A stretch of 14,377 nucleotides of DNA from Victivallales bacterium (GTDB taxonomy: Bacteria > Verrucomicrobiota > Lentisphaeria > Oligosphaerales > Oligosphaeraceae): the NCBI GenBank assembly GCA_900769285.1, contig CAAGGB010000195.1, forward strand, positions 1-14,377. Reading direction: 5' to 3'. The notes beneath the pieces were generated by a model. That model did no database searches. It saw only the letters and a program-made list of their open reading frames with translations, and was not told the DNA's origin. Numbering within the stretch: the stretch's first letter is position 1; every line of letters starts with the position of its first letter. Below are positions 1-6,898 of the stretch, in pieces. The position numbers and the translations under genes are program-made.

Positions 1-1
1 C

Positions 2-784
2 ATCCTCCCCGCGCTCCTCATGCCCGCCAGCGACATCATCCCCGTCCTCCGCGATTTCCACAAGGCCAAGAACTACCGCTCCACCGAGGCCGCCAACGCA
101 CTCGCCTGGTTCGGAGACCCCTACGGACAGACACGGCTCCTCAACACCGCCCGCGACCTGGCCAAGAAAGACCTCGCCTACGTCGTCGACCACGGCGTCA
201 AGGGCTTCTCCGTCTTCAACGTCAACGGCAAGGAATTCACCGCCACCGAACGCTCCAACTACGGCTTCCCCAAACTGGGCGCCACCGAGCCCGGACGCGC
301 CCAGGGCTCCCTCACCAAGACCATCATGCTCCTCGCCAGACTCGACACACCCGAGTCGCTCGCCTTCGTCCTCGACGTCGCCAGCCGCGCCAGCGCCGGC
401 GGCGACACCCTCCGCACCGGCACCACACCCTACGCCATCGCCCGCACCGACTCCATCATCACCTACGCCCACAACCGACTCTGGGCCATCGCCGACTTCT
501 TCCGCAGACGCCCCACGCCACAGGCCATCCCCATCCTCGAACGACTCCTCAACACCCCCAACATCGGCGGACACCACCTCGACCAACCCTGGAGCGACGT
601 CCCGCCCTTCCAGCTCACCTACCTCGAGGTCATGCTCGCCGACGCCCTCCATCGCTGCGGCGGCTCCGCCGGCACCCAACGACTCCAGCTCTTCACCGCC
701 GACGCCCGCGCTGTCTTCCGCGACATGGCTAAACGCTGCCTCGCCACCACCCCCAACCACACCAACCCAACCACGGCACCATGA
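2..784 (+). CDS. C-terminal part of a helical (HEAT-like) repeat protein, possibly the tail of an FAD-dependent oxidoreductase (5' end outside window)
   Basis: The frame is open from base 2 to a TGA at 782-784, so the gene almost certainly begins upstream; the first ATG at 20 has no ribosome site and is probably internal. The visible 260 residues are mostly amphipathic helices. They include Ala/Leu-rich stretches such as EAANALAWFGDP and a late segment (LTYLEVMLADALHRCG) typical of HEAT-like repeats. No nucleotide-binding motif, signal peptide or membrane segment is visible in this part. From recall, similar C-terminal helical domains are fused to FAD-dependent oxidoreductases in Lentisphaerae and Planctomycetes, often beside a medium-chain dehydrogenase and a sugar isomerase/epimerase as here; that is inference from context. 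The stop overlaps the next start by four bases (ATGA), so the two are probably translationally coupled. That it is coding is well supported by C-ending codon choice; the function is not. Confidence 0.6.
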   Translation: MLPALLMPASDIIPVLRDFHKAKNYRSTEAANALAWFGDPYGQTRLLNTARDLAKKDLAYVVDHGVKGFSVFNVNGKEFTATERSNYGFPKLGATEPGRAQGSLTKTIMLLARLDTPESLAFVLDVASRASAGGDTLRTGTTPYAIARTDSIITYAHNRLWAIADFFRRRPTPQAIPILERLLNTPNIGGHHLDQPWSDVPPFQLTYLEVMLADALHRCGGSAGTQRLQLFTADARAVFRDMAKRCLATTPNHTNPTTAP

Positions 785-1785
785 GAATCGACAACAAATC
801 CATTCTGTTCACCGGCATTGGGGTTGTCGCCGTCCAGAGCCAGCCCCTCGACATCCCCGACACCCTCTACCGCGACGACCTCCTCCTCCAGACCGAATAC
901 ACCCTCATCTCGCCCGGCACCGAGATGGACTGCCTCATGGCACGCATCACCGACAAGAACTTCCCCAAGTGCCTCGGCTACAGCGCCGTCGCCCGCGTCC
1001 TCCGCCGCGGCGCCGAAGCCACCGACTTCCAGGAGGGCGACCGCGTCCTCGTCTACCACAGCTCACACCGCGCCTTCCTCATCAAGAACAAGGCCGATGT
1101 CGTCAAGGTCCCCGACGGCCTCCCACCCGAGGAGGCCATCTTCGCCGTCACCGGCTGCATGGGACTCCAGGGACTCCGCAAAGTCCGCCTCGAACTCGGC
1201 GAGTCACTCATGGTCATGGGCCTCGGACTCCTCGGACAGGTCGCCCTCCAGGCCGCCGCCCGCAGCGGCGCCTTCCCCTGCATCGCCCTCGACTTCAACC
1301 CCTTCCGCCGCGACATCGCCCTCCGACATGGCACCGACGCCGCACTCGCACCCGATGACCCCGACCTCGACGCCAAACTCAACGACCTCACCCGCGGACA
1401 GGGCCTCAACGCCGTCATCGAAGTCACCGGTAACCCCGACGCCGTCAAGCAGGGCCTCGCACACATGGCGCCCTTCGGACGCATCGCACTCGTCGGCTGC
1501 TCACGCACCCCAACCACCGCCATCGACTTCTACAACCTCGTCCACCGACCCGGCATCGAGGTCATCGGCGCACATAACTTCGCACGACCCAAAAACGACT
1601 CCTACCCCGGCTACTGGACCATGCGCAAGGACATGGCCACCCTCATGGAACTCATCCGCGCCGGACGCATCAACACCCGCGACCTCATCACCGACATCGC
1701 CAAGCCCGACGACGCACCCGCCATGTACCAGAAATTCATCGACCACGACCCCAACACCCTCGGCGTCGTCTTCGACTGGACCTGA
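781..1785 (+). CDS. Medium-chain (MDR) NAD(P)-dependent alcohol/polyol dehydrogenase, zinc-ligand-poor subgroup
   Basis: A 334-residue cytoplasmic oxidoreductase of the zinc-type alcohol dehydrogenase superfamily. The N-terminal GroES-like domain has ISPGTE at residues 43-48, where classical enzymes carry the catalytic-zinc cysteine (CGTD-like). GYSAVARV (66-73) and GDRV (86-89) follow. The Rossmann fold carries GLGLLGQ at 147-153, and the acidic D171 at the end of the second strand favours NAD(H) over NADP(H). The structural-zinc four-cysteine loop is absent. The SPGTE subgroup is known from sugar and cyclitol dehydrogenases, so a sugar or polyol substrate is likely but unproven. The ATG at 781 overlaps the previous stop, and the epimerase gene follows after 37 bases. 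No Shine-Dalgarno is visible, so coupling to the upstream gene probably drives initiation. Length is normal for the family. Confidence 0.85.
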   Translation: MRIDNKSILFTGIGVVAVQSQPLDIPDTLYRDDLLLQTEYTLISPGTEMDCLMARITDKNFPKCLGYSAVARVLRRGAEATDFQEGDRVLVYHSSHRAFLIKNKADVVKVPDGLPPEEAIFAVTGCMGLQGLRKVRLELGESLMVMGLGLLGQVALQAAARSGAFPCIALDFNPFRRDIALRHGTDAALAPDDPDLDAKLNDLTRGQGLNAVIEVTGNPDAVKQGLAHMAPFGRIALVGCSRTPTTAIDFYNLVHRPGIEVIGAHNFARPKNDSYPGYWTMRKDMATLMELIRAGRINTRDLITDIAKPDDAPAMYQKFIDHDPNTLGVVFDWT

Positions 1786-1800
1786 CACCCAAACACGCAG

Positions 1801-1822
1801 CACACCCACACCCACACCCACC
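1801..1822 (+). repeat. CACACC hexanucleotide repeat leader directly before a start codon
   Basis: Three perfect CACACC units (1801-1818) plus a CACC remnant end exactly at the ATG of the isomerase/epimerase gene at 1823. The leader contains no G at all, so it cannot pair as a Shine-Dalgarno. An A/C-only unstructured leader is compatible with initiation helped by ribosomal protein S1 or by coupling to the gene ending 37 bases upstream; that is inference. Confidence 0.75.
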
Positions 1823-2644
1823 ATGCGCACCAACCCCATCGGCACCATCTTCCGCACCTTCAGCGTCGACGAGCCCCATCTCCTCAAGCTCAGACAGGCC
1901 GGACTCGAGTGCATCCAGCTCGCCGGCGCCGTCGAACGCTACCTCGACGACCCACAGCTCTCCGACCACCTCTTCACCCTCCTCGACCAGCACCACCTCG
2001 CCGTCCCCTCACTCTTCCTCTCCTTCGAACGCCAATCCTGGGCCACCGGCGACGTCGGACTCACCCCCAAACCCTCCCGCGTCGAACGCATGCTCCTCGC
2101 CGCGCGACAGATGCTCTGGGCCGCCAAACGCAACATCACCCTCATCACCTGCCATGTCGGCGATTTCCCCACTCCCAGCTCCGACGACTACCGCGACTGG
2201 ATCCGTGACATGCGGCACCTCTGCGCCTTCGCCAAGGACAACGGACAGCACTTCCTCTTCGAAACCGGACCCGAGTCCGCCGACGCACTCCTCAACGCCT
2301 TCTCCGACATCGGCGCCGACAACCTCGGCATCAACTTCGACCCCGCGAACCTCCTCTACTACAACTGCGACGACCCCGCCGAATTCCTCGCCAAAACACA
2401 CCCACTCATCCGCGTCGTCCACTGCAAGGACGCCGTTCGACCCAAACCCGGCGAACCACACGGACACGAAACCGCACTCGGTCAGGGCGACACCCACTTC
2501 ACCTCCCTCCTCAAATCACTCCTCGCACACGGCTTCCACGGCCCACTCATCATCGAACGCGAACTCCCCCCCGGCCCCGAACAGGAACGCGACGTCGCCG
2601 CCGCCGTCGCACTCATCCGCGCCATCCTCAACGACACTCCCTGA
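1823..2644 (+). CDS. Sugar phosphate isomerase/epimerase (xylose isomerase-like TIM barrel)
   Basis: A 273-residue TIM-barrel protein of the AP-endonuclease-2/xylose-isomerase-like superfamily, which interconverts sugars, inosose or keto-sugars using a divalent metal. The expected metal ligands sit at the ends of successive strands: E147 in FETGPE, D173 in NFDPAN, H200 in VVHCKDA and E245 in IIERE. Conserved barrel starts are IQLAG (31-35) and ITCHVGDF (108-115). The start at 1823 is chosen because the family begins MxxxPIGxxFRTF at the first barrel strand. The same frame stays open far upstream, but that part only reads the dehydrogenase gene out of frame. The upstream neighbour is a dehydrogenase, which suggests an oxidise-then-isomerise pathway on a sugar or polyol. 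The exact substrate cannot be told from sequence. No Shine-Dalgarno is present. Confidence 0.85.
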   Translation: MRTNPIGTIFRTFSVDEPHLLKLRQAGLECIQLAGAVERYLDDPQLSDHLFTLLDQHHLAVPSLFLSFERQSWATGDVGLTPKPSRVERMLLAARQMLWAAKRNITLITCHVGDFPTPSSDDYRDWIRDMRHLCAFAKDNGQHFLFETGPESADALLNAFSDIGADNLGINFDPANLLYYNCDDPAEFLAKTHPLIRVVHCKDAVRPKPGEPHGHETALGQGDTHFTSLLKSLLAHGFHGPLIIERELPPGPEQERDVAAAVALIRAILNDTP

Positions 2645-2696
2645 CGACGCCCAAAATCAGAAACGCAACGACGCACTCATCCGCGCCTTCCTCAAC
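2609..2696 (+). repeat. Direct repeat: shifted copy of the epimerase 3' end
   Basis: A 24-base segment at 2609-2632 that codes ALIRAILN near the end of the epimerase recurs at 2673-2696 with a single mismatch (ATC versus TTC in the middle). The offset is 64 bases, so the second copy lies out of frame with the gene and after its stop. The near identity points to a partial tandem duplication of the gene end, or to a leftover of a longer earlier C-terminus. Between the copies is a short stretch with no recognisable gene. Confidence 0.65.
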
Positions 2697-2773
2697 AAAA
2701 CGACCCACCCGCCGGCAGTCACCATTCTCTGACCGCCGGCGGCCGCCGTCATCACCCCTGACCGAACCCGACC

Positions 2774-3442
2774 ATGCCTGACCTCCAGCTCCCCCAGCCC
2801 AACGCCGACGCCCCCGATGACCTCACCGTCATCCTCGCCAACGGCAACTTCCCCACCCACGACCTCCCCCTCGCCATCCTCCGCCACGCCGCACACCTCG
2901 TCTGCTGCGACGGCGCCGCCGTCCCCTGCCTCCACGCCGGACTCACACCCACCGTCGTCATCGGCGACGGCGACTCTCTCCCCTCCGAACTCCGCCAGCA
3001 GCTCGCACAACGCTTCCAACACGTCGCCGAACAGGACACCAACGACCTCAACAAGGCCTTCCGATTCTGCCAGCAGAACCACTGGCACAACATCGTCATC
3101 CTCGGCGCCACCGGCAAACGCGAAGACCATACACTCGGAAACCTCTCACTCCTCGCCGACTTCGCACAGCTCAACCCCGCCATCTCCATCGTCACCGACG
3201 ACGGCATCTTCCTACCGCTCCTCCACTCCGCCTCCCTCCACTGCCACCCCCGCCAGCAGGTCTCCATCTTCGCCCTCGAGCCCAACACACCCATCCACTC
3301 CTCCGGACTCCGCTGGCCACTCGACGGCCTCGCACCCTCACGCTGGTGGCACGCCACCCTCAACGAGGCCACCGACTCCACCGTCACCCTCCGCTTCCCC
3401 GACCACCACCCTCTCCTCGTCTTCCTCGCCTTCTCCCATTGA
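2774..3442 (+). CDS. thiN: Thiamine pyrophosphokinase
   Basis: This 222-residue cytoplasmic enzyme transfers pyrophosphate from ATP to thiamine, giving thiamine diphosphate (EC 2.7.6.2). The family signatures appear in order: ILANGNFP (20-27), CCDGA (44-48), GDGDS (64-68, the GDFDS metal site with Gly for Phe), QDTNDLNKA (87-95) and GATGKREDHTLGNL (111-124), which together form the catalytic N-terminal domain. The C-terminal third is the beta-rich thiamine-binding domain, ending in LRFPDHHPLLVFL. Length matches the family (about 210-230). The ATG at 2774 is the first start before the conserved core; no Shine-Dalgarno precedes it. It follows the sugar cluster after 129 bases, and no TPP riboswitch motif is visible there. 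It may be co-transcribed with the cluster, but the functional link is unclear. It converges on the ATPase gene. Confidence 0.92.
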   Translation: MPDLQLPQPNADAPDDLTVILANGNFPTHDLPLAILRHAAHLVCCDGAAVPCLHAGLTPTVVIGDGDSLPSELRQQLAQRFQHVAEQDTNDLNKAFRFCQQNHWHNIVILGATGKREDHTLGNLSLLADFAQLNPAISIVTDDGIFLPLLHSASLHCHPRQQVSIFALEPNTPIHSSGLRWPLDGLAPSRWWHATLNEATDSTVTLRFPDHHPLLVFLAFSH

Positions 3443-3467
3443 CCCCACACCTCAATAGACCTAATTC

Positions 3468-3494
3468 ACTGTCTTTGAGATAGTTGTGTCTTTT
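3468..3494 (+). terminator. Weak hairpin with T-rich tail between convergent genes
   Basis: ACTGTCT (3468-3474) pairs with AGATAGT (3478-3484), with one G-T wobble and a three-base loop. TGTGTCTTTT follows. It lies 26 bases after the thiamine pyrophosphokinase stop, where a terminator is expected. The stem is AT-rich and short, so it would be a weak terminator at best. Confidence 0.3.
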
Positions 3495-3550
3495 GTGGAA
3501 TCAATTCCCCATTTTTGCGACTTTTGAGCCTTTTGTGGACTCAATTCCCC
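3485..3550. repeat. 40-base repeat family, left array (about 1.5 units)
   Basis: The unit runs from GGAATCAATTCCCC at 3497 to the next GGACTCAATTCCCC at 3537, a period of 40 bases, with CTTTTG-type 9-base subunits inside. The array stops exactly where the stop codon of the minus-strand ATPase begins (3551). The same family and period recur at 4896-5075 on the other side of that gene, in the same orientation. It is strongly T-rich on the plus strand, in contrast to the GC-rich surroundings. Confidence 0.9.
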
Positions 3551-4756
3551 CTACATGGACTCTGCCAGCAGCCAATCGAGGGCATTGATCTTGCGAATGC
3601 CCTCATAGTCCGTGTTCGGATCCTCATCCAACGTCAGCAGCACCCGGGGATAATGATCCCTGACCCTGCGGAAGGGCTCCAGCTCCCTGGTCAGCGTCTG
3701 CGGATCGCGTACCGTCGCCGCGACCTGATAGTAGGTCCTCCCCGCGGAGCTCTCCGCCACAAAGTCGATCTCGATGTCCTGGAATTGCCCCACATACACC
3801 TTGCATCCACGACGCAGCAGCTCCAGATAGACGACATTCTCCAGGATATGCCCCACATCCTGGTTCCTGTTGCTCAGCACATGCTGGCGCAGCCCCACAT
3901 CCACCACGTAGTACTTCGCCAGATTCTGCAACACCTGCTTGCCACGGACATCATACCGCTCCGCACGGTAAATCATGAAGCTCTCCAGCAGACAGGACAG
4001 ATACCGCTCCACCGTCTTCGCGTCCGTCTTCCTCCCCGATGAGGTCAGAAAGCCAGCTATCCGTCGGGTGGACAGCTCGCTGCCCACGCTGCCGAAGACA
4101 AACTCCGTCACGCTCCGCAGAACCATCACCTCCGACACGCGCCGACGCTCCAGAATGTCCTTCACCACAATCGTGTTGTACAGGCCATCCAGATAGACAT
4201 CCAGCTCCTCCCTCATGCCGGTCAGCTCCACCGCATAGGGAAACGAGCTCGTGCCGACATAGTCGCGATACAGACGCGCCGGCTCGCCGCCGCCGCGCAT
4301 CTCCACATACTCCCGAAACGACAGCGGCAGCATCCGTATCTCCACATACCGACCGGAAAGCATCGTCGCCAACTCCCCCGACAGCAGCTGCGCATTCGAG
4401 CCCGTCATCACCACATCCACCTTCGGACGCATGAACAGACTCGCCACCACCTCCGAAAAACGAGGACAAAGCTGTATCTCGTCCAGCAGAAAGTACGTCA
4501 TCTCGCCCGCGCTCAGACGCGACGTCAGATACGCATGCAGCGCATCGCCATCACGCAAACCGCGGTTGTCATAGTCCTCCAAACTCACATACACCACACG
4601 CTCCCGCGACACCCCCTCCGACAGCAGCCACTCCTCATACATCCGCAGCAGCACCGACTTCCCACACCGACGCACCCCCATGATCACCTTGATCACCTGA
4701 CGCCCACACCACCGACGCAGACACTCCATATACTCCTTCCGCTCTATCAGACGCAT
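3551..4756 (-). CDS. AAA+ ATPase with C-terminal DUF4143 domain
   Basis: A 401-residue protein of the widespread ATP-binding/DUF4143 family. Numbered from the ATG at 4756, Walker A is GVRRCGKS at 27-34, Walker B is YFLLDEIQ with D92-E93, and the sensor-like MTGSNAQLL is at 117-125, followed by LSGRY and PLSFREY. The C-terminal domain has a PD-(D/E)XK-like pattern: ENVVYLELLRRG (about 306-317), EIDFVAE with D331, then YYQVA, where the usual Lys position reads Gln, as is common in this family. Catalysis there is uncertain. A perfect AGGAGG at 4767-4772 lies 10 nt before this ATG. An in-frame ATG at 4765 would add three residues but sits only 1 nt from that site. The cellular role of the family is unknown; toxin-antitoxin or mobile-element roles have been suggested. 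The gene stands alone between two repeat arrays, distal to and in the same direction as recD. Confidence 0.88.
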   Translation of the reverse strand: MRLIERKEYMECLRRWCGRQVIKVIMGVRRCGKSVLLRMYEEWLLSEGVSRERVVYVSLEDYDNRGLRDGDALHAYLTSRLSAGEMTYFLLDEIQLCPRFSEVVASLFMRPKVDVVMTGSNAQLLSGELATMLSGRYVEIRMLPLSFREYVEMRGGGEPARLYRDYVGTSSFPYAVELTGMREELDVYLDGLYNTIVVKDILERRRVSEVMVLRSVTEFVFGSVGSELSTRRIAGFLTSSGRKTDAKTVERYLSCLLESFMIYRAERYDVRGKQVLQNLAKYYVVDVGLRQHVLSNRNQDVGHILENVVYLELLRRGCKVYVGQFQDIEIDFVAESSAGRTYYQVAATVRDPQTLTRELEPFRRVRDHYPRVLLTLDEDPNTDYEGIRKINALDWLLAESM

Positions 4757-4766
4757 CCCCGACATA

Positions 4767-4772
4767 CCTCCT
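4767..4772 (-). promoter_or_regulatory. Shine-Dalgarno AGGAGG of the ATPase gene (decides start)
   Basis: A perfect minus-strand AGGAGG. It is 1 nt from the ATG ending at 4765 and 10 nt from the ATG ending at 4756. The 10-nt spacing matches the other minus-strand genes here and favours the downstream ATG. Confidence 0.7.
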
Positions 4773-4822
4773 TATCTTCCTTTCACCATACCCTAACTCC
4801 GCCGTCAGGCTGAAGACCGCTC

Positions 4823-4852
4823 ACATTCCAACCAGCCCCCCAGCCTTGTCAA
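4823..4852 (-). promoter_or_regulatory. Possible sigma70-type promoter of the ATPase gene
   Basis: On the minus strand an exact TTGACA (4852-4847) is followed after 18 bases by GAATGT (4828-4823), a poor match to TATAAT. It lies about 55-60 bases upstream of the likely start, in the gap between the repeat array and the gene. The -35 is good and the -10 weak, so this is a guess. Confidence 0.25.
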
Positions 4853-4895
4853 AATCGCACCCCTACTGTAATCCCTCCCCCAGACAAAACAAGCA

Positions 4896-5075
4896 GACTC
4901 AATTCCACATTTTTGCAACTTTTGTGCCTTTTGTGGAATCAATTCCCCATTTTTGCGACTTTTGTGACTTTTGTGGACTCAATTCCTCATTTTTGTGCCT
5001 TTTGAGCCTTTTGTGGACTCAATTCCTCATTTTTGTGCCTTTTGAACCTTTTGCGTCTTTTGTGGACATAATTCA
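4896..5075. repeat. 40-base tandem repeat family, right array (about 4.5 units)
   Basis: Successive units are anchored on GGACTCAATTCC-like boxes at about 4895, 4935, 4975 and 5015 (period exactly 40), with a last degenerate one at 5064 (period 49, one extra 9-base subunit). Between the boxes run ATTTTTG and 9-base subunits of the form GACTTTTGT or GCCTTTTGA. Because 40 is not a multiple of three, each unit offers a different frame. The array fills most of the gap between the ATPase and recD and runs into the recD coding end. No other gene or RNA is visible in the 261-base gap. Confidence 0.92.
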
Positions 5076-6898
5076 TCTTGCAGCCCGGACCAGCGCAGGG
5101 TAGGGCGGTCGATGGCCTCGCGGAGCAGGGACTCGGGCGCGAGGATGGTGAGGTTGCGCTTGGTCCGCGTCATGCCGGTGTAGACGAGCTCACGGGTGAG
5201 CACCGGCACGAAGTGGTCGGGAAGCACCATGAGGACGTGGTCGTAGCCAGACCCCTGGGACTTATGGATGGTCATGGCGAACGCGCACTCGTGCGGCGGC
5301 AGCTCGGCGGGCACAAAGCTGCGGTAGACGCCGTCGCGCTCGGTGGGGAAATGGACGCGTCCGCCGAAGCACACGCCGGTATCACCGTTGTTCAGGCCGG
5401 TGACCTCGTCGTTCCGGGTCACGATGACGGGCAGTCCCGTGGCGTAGGGCTGGCTGAAGCGGAGCATCCGCCGCAGGATGGCGTTCAGCGTCAGGACGCC
5501 ATAGCGTCCCTCGCGGACAGCGCACAGCACCTTGAACGCCTCCGTCAGACGATAGGCGGCATCGACCGACGACGCGGCGCGACGCCACAGCCGCCAGAGC
5601 TCGCCGTCGCCGGCCAGCGGCGGCAGCAGCCGCAGCGCCTCCGCCAGCTCGGCCTCCATGGCCGCCTCGTCCTTGCCGGGCAGCGGCCGCAACTGGCAAC
5701 GGCCCGTCCAGCCGTCGGCCGTCGGCGCGCCCGGCTCCGCCAGCTGTTCCCACGGCAGCCCCTCCGACCCGCCCGGCCCCGACAGCTCCGCCATCCGGAA
5801 CACAAACGCGCACAGCGCCGCGTTCGCCTTCGACCGGTGATTCCGCACCAGCCGCGTCACCGCCGGACACTCCCCACGCGCCACCGGCCGCGACGCAAAC
5901 GACGCATACAGCTCCGCCATGATGTTGCCGGCGTCGACCGACGTCAACTGGTCCTTGTCCCCCAGCAGCAGCAGCTCCGCCCCCGGCTTCAGCGCCGACA
6001 GCAACTGGCTGAACAGCTGCAGCGACATCATTGAGCATTCGTCCACCACCACCAGGTCGTAGGGCAGGGGATGACCCGCATGGAAACGCGGCGCGTCGCT
6101 CGTCTCGTTGAGCCCCAACAGCCGATGCAGCGTCCGCCCCGACAGCCCCATCAGCGCCGCCGTCACCTCATCCCGCCGCGGCAGCTCGCGGATGCCACCA
6201 ATCGCACCCGTCACCGCATCGCGCATGCGCTGCGCCGCCTTCCCCGTCGGCGCACACAGCGCCACCGCCAGCGTCGGCTGCTCCACATACCGCCATGCCA
6301 GTATCAGCGACAGCACCGTCGTCTTGCCTGTCCCCGGCCCGCCCGTGACCACCGACAGCCGACGCCGCAGCGCCTGACACACCGCCCGCTGCTGCCAGTC
6401 CTCCTCATACGGCGTCCCCGCAAAGTACTCGTGGCAACCGTGTATCTGCGCCGGCGTCACCCCGCTCGCCCGCGGCCCGTCCAACTGCATCAGCCGCCGC
6501 GCCACATTCAGCTCGTAGCCGCGCAGACGATGCAGATACACCCGCCCGCCGACCTGCAGCAGCGGACACGTCTGGGAGCCGTCCTCCCCCACGGCCGCGT
6601 CGCCCAGCTCATGTGCCAGCACGCGACGCTCCCATTCGTCCAGCGCCACCCGCAGCGTCACCGACTCCTCCGGCAACGCCGACCGCACCTGCGACGCCCA
6701 TGCCGAGACCTCCAGGCAACTGTGGCCGTCCAGCACCGCGTGCGTCGCCGCCGCCGCCAGCACCGCCAGCGCGTCCGCCTGCTCCCCCGCATACGCCCCG
6801 CGACGAACCACCATCGACGCCACCTGACGGTCTATCTCCCGCGTCAGCCCCCGCTCCGGCGCCCACACATACGCCTTCAGTGCCTCAAAACCGCTCAT
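5027..6898 (-). CDS. recD: RecBCD subunit RecD, exodeoxyribonuclease V alpha, 5'-3' helicase
   Basis: A 623-residue superfamily-1B helicase, the fast 5'-3' motor of RecBCD (E. coli RecD has 608). An N-terminal helical domain that contacts RecC precedes the motor. Motifs in order are I GGPGTGKTT (186-194), Ia APTGKAAQRM, II VVDECSMM (D286-E287, with Cys in place of the usual Ala), III LLLGDKDQL, IV TRLVRNHRS, V TIHKSQGSGYDHV (543-555) and VI YTGMTRTKRN. The ATG at 6898 overlaps the recB stop by four bases; GGAGG at 6909-6913 lies 10 nt upstream. Two oddities stand out. The last 15 residues (ELCPQKTQKVQKAQK) are encoded by the 40-base repeat, which also supplies the stop. The 3' third also has reversed strand skew and C-ending codons compared with the rest of the gene. 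Confidence 0.95.
   Translation of the reverse strand: MSGFEALKAYVWAPERGLTREIDRQVASMVVRRGAYAGEQADALAVLAAAATHAVLDGHSCLEVSAWASQVRSALPEESVTLRVALDEWERRVLAHELGDAAVGEDGSQTCPLLQVGGRVYLHRLRGYELNVARRLMQLDGPRASGVTPAQIHGCHEYFAGTPYEEDWQQRAVCQALRRRLSVVTGGPGTGKTTVLSLILAWRYVEQPTLAVALCAPTGKAAQRMRDAVTGAIGGIRELPRRDEVTAALMGLSGRTLHRLLGLNETSDAPRFHAGHPLPYDLVVVDECSMMSLQLFSQLLSALKPGAELLLLGDKDQLTSVDAGNIMAELYASFASRPVARGECPAVTRLVRNHRSKANAALCAFVFRMAELSGPGGSEGLPWEQLAEPGAPTADGWTGRCQLRPLPGKDEAAMEAELAEALRLLPPLAGDGELWRLWRRAASSVDAAYRLTEAFKVLCAVREGRYGVLTLNAILRRMLRFSQPYATGLPVIVTRNDEVTGLNNGDTGVCFGGRVHFPTERDGVYRSFVPAELPPHECAFAMTIHKSQGSGYDHVLMVLPDHFVPVLTRELVYTGMTRTKRNLTILAPESLLREAIDRPTLRWSGLQDELCPQKTQKVQKAQK

Noticed and set aside
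818..1822. In-frame 5' extension of the epimerase to a 608-residue protein
   Set aside because: The extension is a Ser/Thr/Pro/Ala-rich shadow of the dehydrogenase read in another frame. The epimerase domain begins at the ATG at 1823.
2645..2773. TPP riboswitch before thiamine pyrophosphokinase
   Set aside because: No CTGAGA-type thi-box core could be found in the 129-base gap.
3515..4042. 175-codon plus-strand frame opposite the ATPase
   Set aside because: It starts inside the left repeat array and runs antisense to clear DUF4143 coding sequence; no motif.
4896..5075. CRISPR array
   Set aside because: Units are contiguous with a 40-base period and internal 9-base repeats. There are no unique spacers and no cas genes.
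4846..5103. Small plus-strand frame reading FCDFCGLNSSF-like repeats
   Set aside because: It is only the translation of the 40-base repeat array and its flank, without a ribosome site.
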